Below, piece after piece: positions 33,499-42,818 of a DNA stretch of 64,000 nt; the first letter of the stretch is position 1; each line of letters opens with the position of its first letter. A program made the position numbers and the translations under genes. The DNA comes from Dichomitus squalens LYAD-421 SS1 (taxonomy: Eukaryota; Basidiomycota; Agaricomycetes; Polyporales; Polyporaceae). The stretch lies in contig NW_006766943.1 of NCBI RefSeq assembly GCF_000275845.1, positions 67,472 through 131,471 on the forward strand, written 5' to 3'. The notes beneath the pieces were generated by a model. The model saw only the letters and a program-made list of their open reading frames with translations, was not told the DNA's origin and searched no databases.

Positions 33499-34274
33499 AC
33501 CGTATAGCACGCTATAGCGCGTTGTTGGTCTAACCTTGCAATTCAATATCGTACTTCGCTATATCCTCATATGATCTGGATTTCAATCGTCTACGCTCCA
33601 CAACCAAAAGGCTGACAGGAAGGATGTATCAGAATCTCCTGTGCTGTCGGCCATTGCCACCAGGGCCCTGCAGCCCTTGCCCCTCCTTCAGGCATTTCAA
33701 TTCCTCACCCAGAGGCCCTCATTCTCGTCCTTCTCTTTTGATACATCCCCAATGTCTCTGTTATTGTGGTGTTAGAGAATTCAGCTGCATTATGGAACAT
33801 AGAAGAAGAATTTGGAGCGCGAGGTTCTGCACTGTGACGAGGCAGCTATCCCTCGGGTCACAGTATGCTATGTGTCAGGCTTGCAGAGAGTTCACATACC
33901 CTGGAGAACCTCTTCACGAAGTTTGCTCCTGGCCTGTCAGGTCTTGTATTCCGAACACACAGTCTGTTTAACCCAGCAATGCTCATGTGCATCAAGTTAC
34001 TCTTCATTGCAGTACATAGAGTTACTCTAGCTCAGTCATATGGTGATCACAGACCATACTCAGTGCAATAGGAAACTCATACATATCTTCGATAGACTTG
34101 CTACTACGTGAAGTTACAAATTCCCGGTCTGATCATGCTTATTAGTAGACCCGCGGCTCGCCTTGCCACCGCGTTCTGCAATCACGTGCTGACCTTTGAC
34201 CATTCGGTCATGACCGATGACCCGTGCCATCAACGGTCATGACTCGGGGTCATAACGGGGTCATAACAACACTG

Positions 34275-34282
34275 TTCCACGG
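34275..34282 (+). repeat. Target-site duplication, outer hAT element, right copy
   Basis: TTCCACGG, identical to 31742-31749. Confidence 0.85.
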
Positions 34283-34553
34283 TTGCTCTTGGTGTCCGCA
34301 ACCAAGTCTGCGTGTGCCGACCCTAAACACGGGCGCCAAATGCCAATCGCACCGATTTTCCACCCCATTCTCGTCTGCGTCAGGATCGCTTCTCTGCTGC
34401 TTGTGACATTGTGCTTTCAAACAACTCTCCTATCCTCATCTACCTTTCTTGGTCCCTTTTTCGCCATCATGGTTCCTGGGGTGTGCCTACAGCCTGAGTA
34501 GCAGGATTATCTGACAGAGTACAGCGGTCTTGGCATCGGTGGAGAGTTGGCAG

Positions 34554-34705
34554 CAGGTAAGTCGCAATGTTTGGATCTGTAAGCTTCTCAGGTAGGTCCA
34601 GCTATCTGTGTCTGGCTATTCCAGGTAAGTCCAGCGAAGGGTGTCTGGCCATTCCAGGTAAGTTGCTGTTCTCAAGTCTCCGTGTCTTCTTAGGGCCAGG
34701 TAAGT
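34554..34705 (+). repeat. Imperfect tandem repeat carrying 5' splice-site-like motifs
   Basis: CAGGTAAGT or CAGGTAGGT occurs at 34554, 34589, 34622, 34655 and 34697. The units starting at 34589 and 34622 are both 33 bp long and closely similar, sharing GTCCAGC, TGTCTGGC and ATTC. Neighbouring spacings are 35, 33, 33 and 42 bp. No coding sequence was recognised around the array. Confidence 0.75.
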
Positions 34706-35243
34706 CTTCCCTGCTACTTCCCCTGAATATCTGTCTCCATCCCTTCGAGCTCCCACATTTATCCTCAGCATCGGTATGAGTGTATTGCAGGAGTCGCGAG
34801 GAAGATATGGCCAATGAGAAGTCTGGAGGGTCACGGGCTTGTATTATACTTTGGATCCCCATATGTACTATGTACTCAGCGCGCCGTAATGAGACTGTAA
34901 AGCTGCATTCTGCAGCGTGTTTTGAGGCATTATCGCACTGCGTTACGAGTGATGTCTTATCGATATCCTGCGGTGAGCGAGAATCTAGCACTCGGAAACC
35001 GCGCAAATTCCCCTGTTCCACAGGTGTAAATCCTGCTTTTCCAACACACGGTCAAACCTGGGGTTTTCTCCTGTCCGAGACCACGCCAAATTGACCGTGG
35101 AAATCGGTCATTTCGATGTCCTTTTTCCTCGTCCGAAAAGCCAGGTCTAACCGAGGTTTCGGAGCACGTTTCCCAGGCACGACAGGGCATTTTCCTCGGT
35201 TGCCCACCCGGAGTTTTCCACAGCCCTCTGTCTCACAGTGGCG

Positions 35244-36990
35244 TGCGCGTCTGTGGCTACTCAATGTAAAGTACATTATCCAGTATGGAACAAATGACCA
35301 ACAAACAAAGTATGCTAGTCCAAACTGCTATCCAGCTGTCAGCCCCCTTCCGGCCATCACCAAGTGGATCTGCCGGACATGTTCGGATGCAACTCCTTTA
35401 GCCCGGACCTCACGTCTTGTGCCCTCGCAGGTCCGCTTTCATCCCATTTATAAACAAAGCAGATTGTGCAGATGCATATACCATGGGCAGATCTACGACA
35501 CCAGGCAACATCCCACCTCGTCGAATCTACAGGGAGCTGCGGCGTAAGCTGAAGTGTCCATCACGCGCTGTTTCAATTGTGCGACGGCCACTTCCCCGCC
35601 TTTGGTCACAGGAAGAGCTAAGCATCTCCTTATCCTCGAGCATCGTGCACGTCATCCTCGTATGTGTTGTGTTATGACGAGGTGAGTGGCTCTGTCATGA
35701 TATTTTCACTGGTAGCATCTTCGCCAGATCAGTGTGCAAACGTTGATACCGATAACAAACCGTCTTGCCGCAAGACTTCACAATAGTGACGGTTGTGTAT
35801 GTCTGACGAGTTAGTCACTCGTGCCGAGAAGCCCCGGTCAATAGCACTCAACCTAATCGTATACTTATGTGTGACAGATCTCGCTGACGGCGTCCGGTTG
35901 AACCACAGTGGTACATCCAAACGACACAGGTCATATTCTCAGTTGGCCGCACTCCTCTTCTTGGCCTGTCCTCCCACCATCTCCGCGCCTGCTTCCGAGT
36001 CTTCCTCAATCCCCGTGTAGGGCTTTGAACCATGTGTCATAGAGTGCTACCAATCGGACCTCCAGTTCATCCTTCGGTGCCACCCCAGCCGCATTCCACT
36101 GATGTTGGGAGAGTACATCCATGCTCGGGAACAAACGTGAAGCACACCTCCGCAGCCTGGCGATCGCGTCGGCATCGAGGACAGTCTGCCCGACGTCAAC
36201 CTCAACATCTGTGACTTGGAAGGACTTCTCTTGCCAGCGGACAAGAAAGATGGATAGAGATTCAGTTGAGGGTTAGGCTTCTCTTGGGTTTTTGGTGAGA
36301 GATGGCTGTCATCGAGCGGGGGCAAGTCATGCTCATGCTCCATGCAGAGCTAACTATGTCAAATCGAAAAACGTCCAGAGGGGGCGGAGTGTACTAGAAG
36401 GAGGGCGAGCAAGCTCGAGATTGAGCCATCTCTCGGCCCACTCCCCACACTCCAACTAGACGTCTTCAGGAGACATGTAAGATGCATGTGAGCTGATGCC
36501 TAACTATGGCCATGTCCAAAGAGGACCGTCCTAGAGGTATGGCGATTGTGAGTTGACGAGACAACGTTGAGCGCTGCACACAGCTCGATGTTGCCTGCCT
36601 GCAGCTCGGATTGCTCTACAGTACTTACTGCCGCAGCGATGCTCTATCCGGGTAAGTACTGGCCATGTTGGATTGCACCGAACGAATCATAGTACTACGA
36701 TAGTAACTCGTCTCTGGTTACAGACAAATCCTCGACACGAAGTCATAGTGCCAACGCATCACGGCACGACGGATGCCTGAAAGTGTAGATGCCATTACAT
36801 GGTGGTTTGGTTTAGCTACCAGGTAAGTCCTCGTAAGGGATGCGTAGGTACTATACATATACAGGGTAAAATGCGAGAACCATTAGTTCCGCTGTGCGAC
36901 GCCAATGTTATGTACAGTGCGCGGTGATCAGTGTCCATCATTGTAGACTGTGTCTGAACAAAACGATACATTTCTCGAGAGCGTCCCGGT
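35244..36990. other. Gene-poor flank of the transposon island
   Basis: GC content is lower than in the gene blocks. No confident gene was found. A short plus-strand frame near 36160-36260 ends in DVNLNICDLEGLLLPADKKDG, which looks protein-like but has no recognisable context, and may be a relic. Confidence 0.4.
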
Positions 36991-38193
36991 TCACTTCGAC
37001 GACCGGTACTTGCGCCGGAGATCCTCGTAGGCTTCCAAGATCCTCTTATGCTCCTCACCGCCTTCCTCAAAGCCAGTAACATCCGCGACGACCTTCCCGA
37101 TGCCCTCGCTCTCGATACGCTTCTGAAGCTCCGCGGCCTGCCTATCGTCGAGAGCGTCATACAAGAAAGCCGCGGCGATACCCTTCGACAGGTTGTCCGT
37201 CGGCAGCCCGTACTCGAGCGCCATACTTGCTGGACCCAGCAGTCGGTCGCCCTTCGAGAGCTTCCGGAGGGGCTCGCGGCCGACGCGCACGACCTCGTCC
37301 TTGAGGCGCGGGTTCGCGAAGCGCTCCAGGATCTTATCGACGTACTGGCGGTACTCCTCCTCATCGAACTTGTGTCTTCGAACGAGCGCGGCGCCAGCTT
37401 CGTTACAGAACGCGGCGCGGACGGTGTCGTGAACCTCGCTGTCACGGATCGCAACGTCGATAGTGTCCAGGCCCTTCAGGTAGCCGAGGTAGGCCGTCAT
37501 GGCGTGACCACAATTGAGGGTAAAGAGCTTGCGCTCGATGTACGCCTGGAGCTCCGTCGTGAGCTTCACGCCCTTCAGGTTGACGGGAGCGTGCGTACGA
37601 CGCAGGGCATCCTTATCCACCACCCACTCGTAGAAGCCCTCGACGCCGACATCGAGGGAGCTCCCGCTCTGGGATGGGTCAAACGGTGGGACGATGCGGT
37701 CGACAGAGCAGTTGGCGAAGCCGACGTTCTCTTCGACCCAAGCCTTGTCCTCTTCAGGCAGGTTTGAGAAGACGTGGTCGCGCAGAAGCGAGGTCTGGTT
37801 GACCATGTTCTCGCAAGCAATGATGTTCAAAGGCCCGCCCTTCGCCTCGCGGCGGGCGTGGATGCCCTTCGCGATCGTCGCAGCGATCTTCTCGAGAATG
37901 GTCGGGCCGACAGCAGTGGTGACGAGGTCGACGGTTGAGTCTGCAAACTCGTGAATGACGTCGTCTGACGTCGAGACGACACCGGAGACGTTGGACACAG
38001 AGTTATGGTATTCTTCGTCCTCGTCGAGAATGAGTACGTCGTACGAGTCCTGGTCATTCAACTGTTGGATGACCTCCTTGTTGACGTCGGTGAATACAAC
38101 ATGGTAGCCTGAATCGACAAGAAGAGGTCCGATGAAGCCGCGACCAATATTTCCGGCCCCGAAGTGGATTGCTTTATGCTGGGGTGTGGACAT
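36991..38193 (-). CDS. Mannitol-1-phosphate 5-dehydrogenase
   Basis: The enzyme interconverts fructose 6-phosphate and mannitol 1-phosphate with NAD(H), the first step of mannitol synthesis in fungi. The single exon encodes 400 residues, slightly longer than the usual 380-390. The N-terminal nucleotide-binding loop is AIHFGAGNIGRGFIGPLL. The conserved IIACENMVNQTS and the active-site block ERKLFTLNCGHAMTAYLGYL of the polyol-specific long-chain dehydrogenases are intact, and the lysine of ERK is the expected catalytic base. No signal peptide is seen, so it is cytosolic. It is divergent from the Kre9-like gene with 504 bp between the starts. Confidence 0.95.
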   Translation of the reverse strand: MSTPQHKAIHFGAGNIGRGFIGPLLVDSGYHVVFTDVNKEVIQQLNDQDSYDVLILDEDEEYHNSVSNVSGVVSTSDDVIHEFADSTVDLVTTAVGPTILEKIAATIAKGIHARREAKGGPLNIIACENMVNQTSLLRDHVFSNLPEEDKAWVEENVGFANCSVDRIVPPFDPSQSGSSLDVGVEGFYEWVVDKDALRRTHAPVNLKGVKLTTELQAYIERKLFTLNCGHAMTAYLGYLKGLDTIDVAIRDSEVHDTVRAAFCNEAGAALVRRHKFDEEEYRQYVDKILERFANPRLKDEVVRVGREPLRKLSKGDRLLGPASMALEYGLPTDNLSKGIAAAFLYDALDDRQAAELQKRIESEGIGKVVADVTGFEEGGEEHKRILEAYEDLRRKYRSSK

Positions 38194-38697
38194 ATTGCAC
38201 TAGGAATGAGAGACATCAGAGACATGTCTGCAGGCTATGGGTGGAATACTTCTCACATATGCTGATATGTTCAGTCGAAGTACCGCAGGGAGCGGCGAGC
38301 AAGAGGGAACACCTGTGGGGCAGACGTCAATACTTATAAGAGCTCCTGGTTAGGTATGCGCCCATGTCCAACAACCTATGACATCAGCGCAGCCTAATAC
38401 AGCACCACATCTCAATGGTGTGAATGAGGATGAGTTAAGGGATGCATGAGGTGCTTATGTCAACGAAAGTTGTGGCCTTTCGCGGGATGGAGTCTCCAGT
38501 CGCGAGTAAGCAGTACTAGGCAGGGGCGGCGCAGGAACGACCTTGTTTGGAAATTGGGCGGGCAGGAGCGCCCGAGCGGCTTGAAGCCGTACTCCCATCA
38601 CGACAAGCGAAGGCATTTCCAATAGCAATGACATGGCTGCCGCGACACTTGACACCCTCGCCTGGCTTCTCTTTCGCCGCGAATAACGACATCGACG
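38194..38697. promoter_or_regulatory. Divergent promoter region of the mannitol-phosphate dehydrogenase and Kre9-like genes
   Basis: The two start codons face away from each other across 504 bp. No specific operator or TATA box could be assigned. Confidence 0.4.
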
Positions 38698-39398
38698 ATG
38701 GCAAGGGCCCTTTGGACACTGTGGCTGTTGTACCTCTTCAACTTGGCCGCCGTCCGAGCAAGTCCCCACTTTGAGGCGGGCAAGGATGACCAGGTCCTCA
38801 TTGCCGACTTCCCACCTCCCGTTGAGCGGCCAGGAGGCGCTGATGTTTGGACTGTCGGTGACGTGGAGACCGTGAAGTGGTGAGTTGGACTGCTGGCTGG
38901 AGGATTTGACCATTTGTGTTTATTCGCTGCCGCTGGATGCTTCTGCATGCGTACAGGTCTACGAAGGGGCTCAACTTCACTCTCGACCAAACAGGGACGA
39001 TCTTGCTGGGCTATCTCACGACCGATGGTTCGCAAACACTTTTTGTAGGTAAGTGAGCTTGCGTCCGACGTCTCAAGTGTGCGTGCGCATTCCAACGCTT
39101 CTATCAAGATCAACCTCTGGCGGGTAACTTCACCCTAGCTAGCGGCGCCGTTAACGTCGTAGTCCCTAAGGTGCCATCCGGAAATGCCTACTTCATCATT
39201 GGTGTGTGTCATGACGAACAAGTACGACCTGTTTTCGCTAATGCAGCGCCTGATACAGTCCTCGGAGACGCAAACAACTGGGGCCCGTTGTTCTCCATCA
39301 TCAATCCAAACGAACCATCTTCATCCGTCGCTCCCACTTCTCTTGCTTGGATCTCAGGCTCTGCCGCACCCAGCATTACGGCTGTGGTCAAAGCTTAG
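38698..39398 (+). CDS. Small secreted Kre9/Knh1-like cell-wall protein
   Basis: Four exons (38698-38879, 38957-39048, 39109-39201, 39247-39398) give 172 residues. A signal peptide (ARALWTLWLLYLFNLAAVRA) is followed by the Kre9/Knh1 N-terminal-type fold: FPPPVERPGGADVWTVGD, a TVKW strand, then repeated beta-strand-like segments and VPKVPSGNAYFI...NNWGPLFSI near the end. In yeast, family members act in cell-wall beta-1,6-glucan assembly; many basidiomycete members are small and GPI-linked or free. No GPI-type tail is obvious. The last intron is only 45 nt and a multiple of three, so retention would add 15 in-frame residues. Confidence 0.75.
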
Positions 39399-40025
39399 TC
39401 TCGTCGACATGTCTGCATTCCCGACTACTCGAGCGTCGTGAACAGCGCTGTAGGCTGTCCCCAGGGGCGCTGGTGTCGTATTATTGGTGGTTCCTTTGGG
39501 TTTGTTCTTGAATCTGATATGACACATCCGAAGGGCAGCGTGCAACTCTAAAATCCAGGTCTCTATCTGGATGACAGTGCTCTTACCTATTCAGACAACC
39601 TCAAGCTTCGACTACTCTCCTCGGAGTACTATTGGACCAGCTAGAAGACGATTACACATGAGATGCCAACGCGCCGGCACCGGTCGAATGCCTCATGGCA
39701 GGTCATCTGCATGCGCCCCTACATCTGTCTCGGAGAGTAAGCAGCCAGTAGGTCAATAACGCCCTTTGTTGTGGGCGTTTGTTTCCACCCCGGTGCGTAT
39801 CGGTCTCCTGTATGCCACCCTAGGCCCCAACACTCCGCAATGGGACATTTGAGCGGGCTGGATCTTCATTGTAGAGTATAGGGTGGCTTTCACCATTGTA
39901 TATCATGGTCCGACCACAGCGGCCACGCTTAGCGGCTCTATCGCCGCAGCCCAGATATAACACAGGCCCTCGATAGACGTGTGGATTCCATCGTACCTTA
40001 CCTGCATCATCATCATACTGCACGA
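39399..40025. other. Intergenic region
   Basis: It holds the 3' flank of the Kre9-like gene and the upstream region of the weak gene at 40026. Nothing else was recognised. Confidence 0.4.
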
Positions 40026-40834
40026 ATGGCAGCTGTTCTTGCGTTGGTGACCTTCAGCCTCGATGCGACGAGACCCATGAAGCGTGCCGCCGTCTTCGCG
40101 TCGTGTGCGGGCTTGGCGCTTTGCGCAAACGCCTCGAGCCTGCAGCTAGCCGCATGCGAAGCAACTCGTCCCCCATGTTCCTGGTATGTTGGCCTGATCG
40201 CCTTTCTCGGCGTCGTGCATTGAATTCAGACTCAACATGCCCATCGCGCGCCATGCACAGGACCGGAAATAATGTCAATGCTAGCGCGGCGTTGCTCGTG
40301 ACCGTACATATCCGAGACCTGTTCTCCGCTGCCGCGAGCCAATCAGACGTTGTGCATTGCTGTGCGTTCTACTCGCCGCCATCGCCGTGCCTTCTTCCAA
40401 GTCTCAAGCCTGCCGCAGCTTGGGGAGACTCCGACACGGACACCGCCCCTCTCGAAACCTCGGATGTCTTCGACCTGGATCAGAGCCCGCCGTCGTCCCC
40501 AGCAATGCAGTTCTCGCTTCTAGCCATCTCGGACCGGCGAGATCGTGCCTCCTACGACGCTGGCATCTGTCTACCACGCCCGGCGGCGGCGCCGGCCATG
40601 CTCGAGCACCTGCTGCCATCAGGCCCGAGCATGAGCGCGAGGGCAGGCAAACGCGCGCTGCGGCGCGCGTCTGCTTTGACGTCTGTCGCCACACGTGTGT
40701 CCGCGGACTTCGCACTGGGCAGCCCGGACGCAGGCAGCTCGTTCTTCGGCGCGCTATACGACTCGTACAGCCTCTGGGAACTCGCAAGCGTTTTCTCTGC
40801 CATTGCGTGGCTGCTCGTCTGTCTCGCTGCATGA
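40026..40834 (+). CDS. Hypothetical protein with possible C-terminal membrane segment
   Basis: Two exons (40026-40183 and 40261-40834) join in frame to give 243 residues. The N-terminus is moderately hydrophobic (AAVFASCAGLALCANASS). The middle carries acidic and Pro/Ser segments (DSDTDTAPLETSDVFDLDQ), and the end is a hydrophobic stretch LWELASVFSAIAWLLVCLAA directly before the stop. No family was recognised. The gene model rests on frame continuity, one plausible intron and non-random composition, so it may be wrong. Confidence 0.4.
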
Positions 40835-42212
40835 CACGACTGTGGCTCATCTCCGCCCCCCCTTTGCCCCCTGCTCTATGCTTGCACGCACGCGCGCACC
40901 TACATCGTTCTTTTGTTCCCGGTAGCACAGCCCGGACAGATCGTACATCATGAATCACGTTCAAGTGTCTGTATCCATCTTACGCCACGCCTTTGCCTGT
41001 AGTTCTACGCTGTATTGTACCCTCTTTCATCTACACCTAAGTATAAGCAATCTAACCGATCCTGGTTCAGCGCCTAATCCACAACGCCGTTCACACATGC
41101 TTGATCGGTACTACGTAGCCCCAGTCACCGTGCGGGCTTGCGTAAGTAAGTACTCGTCGCCGCGAACGTGCTCTTACGGCGAAGCGCGCGCAGCCTTGAA
41201 GCCTCGCGACGAACATGCTGCGCGGAGGTAGAGCATCCGATCAATCCCGGAGCCCATGAACATGCCGTTACTGCCAATGCCCGTATAGCCGTTCCTTGTT
41301 GAGATGGCGGTAACAGTGTCTCAAATGGATGTCAACCTGTGCTGCAAGTTCTCGCGATCGTGGGCGTTGCCTAGTACTGCCTCCGTGCAGTCGTTCAGGA
41401 GCGTTTCCAAGGTGCACTATGCCTAGGTCATGTCCAAGCAATAGTTGGTGCCACAGAGACCCATATCATGGGGATGCTATATCTACATACTGCACACCAC
41501 TCCACGTCGATCCGTGCAATTGACGAAGCTCGATCATACAAACCTTGGTCTAGAACTCGATCGCACACGGAGGTAAATGGTGTGAAGGGCAAGAACAGGA
41601 AGCCCGCGAAGCTACATTGGACGCGGGGAACCTAGTACCGATCAAGAACATAGTCAACTATACGACATGTAGTGCTACACGATCACTTCTACAGCTAATG
41701 TGTTTTTACATTCTATCGCTTCTATTGTGTTAGATGGAAACAAGGAGCCAAGAACGGCAAAATGGTAAAAGGTTGCGCTGAATGCATAGAAGGGTAATCA
41801 AAAGTCGTACTGTCGTAAGACGCGTGAAGGTGAACGTAAAGAACATCAAGCAAGCTTGATTGAGATGATGATCACGATGGAAGGAATAGGTGAATTGTGC
41901 GAGTCGCGTCTGCTAGAGACGCAACACTTCCAAGGACCAATAATTGATGGTGCGACTTGAGAGCCGGTACGCTCCGCGGGAGCGCGAGTCTAAGGTGTGC
42001 AACCTTCCATATCCGAGGATGGGAGGACCGGGATAGAGAGACCGATGCTGAGAGAGACCGAGCTTGGGACCACGAAATAAATATCCCGAATAAAAACCGG
42101 GTCTCTAGGACGCGTGCGGATTGTCGATAAGCTTAGGATATGGATGATGGATGCGGATGGCGCAGAGAGGAAGCGCGGAGGGCGGGCAGCCGTCAGATGC
42201 TACGACGGGCGC
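40835..42212. other. Intergenic region, no gene seen
   Basis: GC content falls towards 41500-42000 and stop codons are frequent in all frames. No RNA gene or repeat family was recognised. Confidence 0.5.
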
Positions 42213-42818
42213 TCAGGGTTCGAAGCTCTTGTTCTCGTAGTGCCACGAGACCTTGAGGACACCTGTATCGAGCGAACCGAGTTCCTCGAAGAGAGACGGG
42301 CTCATGTCTGGTGATGCGTCAAAGGCAAAACCACGAGTCAGCAATGCCCTCATTCAAGAGACGGGGAACACGGAGCGCGGAGGAAGACTCACCGATGTCG
42401 TAAGAACCGCAGCCCGGGCATTCATCACGCACCAGGCCGTACGCGCTCTTGCCATTCGCAGTGTTCGTGATGTGCATCCACTGTGCAGGCATTGAACGTT
42501 AGTGTCGTGCGGTTTCATGAAATAAAATGAAGTGCAGGCGCCTACCTGGTTGCAGTTGCCGCCAGAGCCGTAGATGTTGGAGGAAATGGCGACGATCTTG
42601 TCGTTGTTGTTGTTATACTCGCCGCATGCACCGAGACCGACGTCGAACCAAGTTCCCTGCATTACAAAGATGAGGTGAGCGCAAGGCACGGAAATAGGGA
42701 AAACGAGGATACTTACACGACCGCTGTGCGTGATGCGCTTCTCCAAGTTAACAGGAGCAGCGAGGACAGATGCGAAAAGCGCGAAGGCGACAATGAAGAG
42801 CGTGTAGAGCGACATCAT
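42213..42818 (-). CDS. Small secreted RlpA-like double-psi beta-barrel protein
   Basis: Four exons (42717-42818, 42546-42656, 42393-42480, 42213-42307) give 131 residues. A signal peptide (SLYTLFIVAFALFASVLAAP) ends near a possible Kex2 site (NLEKR). The mature part has the expansin/RlpA-like pattern: GTWFDVGLGACG, NNNNDKIVAISSNIYGSGGNC, ITNTANGKSAYGLVRDECPGC and DIDMSPSLFEEL, with the VRD-C-GC-DMS core of the double-psi barrel. Such proteins are common small secreted proteins in basidiomycetes; some bind wall polysaccharide or inhibit proteases. The specific target here is unknown. The start chosen is the first of two adjacent ATGs. Confidence 0.9.

Larger units (their letters stand above)
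31750..34274. mobile_element. Outer hAT-type DNA transposon, non-autonomous, interrupted by a related element
   Basis: The ends are inverted: CAGTGTTGTTA at the left and TAACAACACTG at the right. Perfect 8-bp direct repeats (TTCCACGG) flank them, the duplication length of the hAT superfamily. The inverted similarity extends about 100 bp inward and is full of GTCATGACC and TTGACC motifs; both arms end at a shared ATCACGTGCTGACC block (right arm about 34181, left arm in reverse about 31854). Removing the inner element and one duplication leaves about 927 bp with no transposase frame, so it would depend on a transposase encoded elsewhere. Confidence 0.85.
31562..35240. mobile_element. Possible CACTA-like (EnSpm/CMC) non-autonomous element, interrupted
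   Basis: The left end begins CACTATGGGCC and the right end, read in reverse, begins CACTGTGAGAC; 8 of 11 positions agree. Both ends are flanked by the triplet GCG (31559-31561 and 35241-35243), the 3-bp duplication expected of CACTA transposons. Without the hAT insertion it would be about 1.15 kb, with no visible transposase. A 3-bp flank match has about a 1 in 64 chance of arising by accident and the terminal repeat is short, so this is a hypothesis. Confidence 0.3.

Noticed and set aside
37048..37767. 239-codon plus-strand frame antisense to mannitol-1-phosphate 5-dehydrogenase
   Set aside because: The minus-strand gene is intact and recognised; the antisense frame has no motif.
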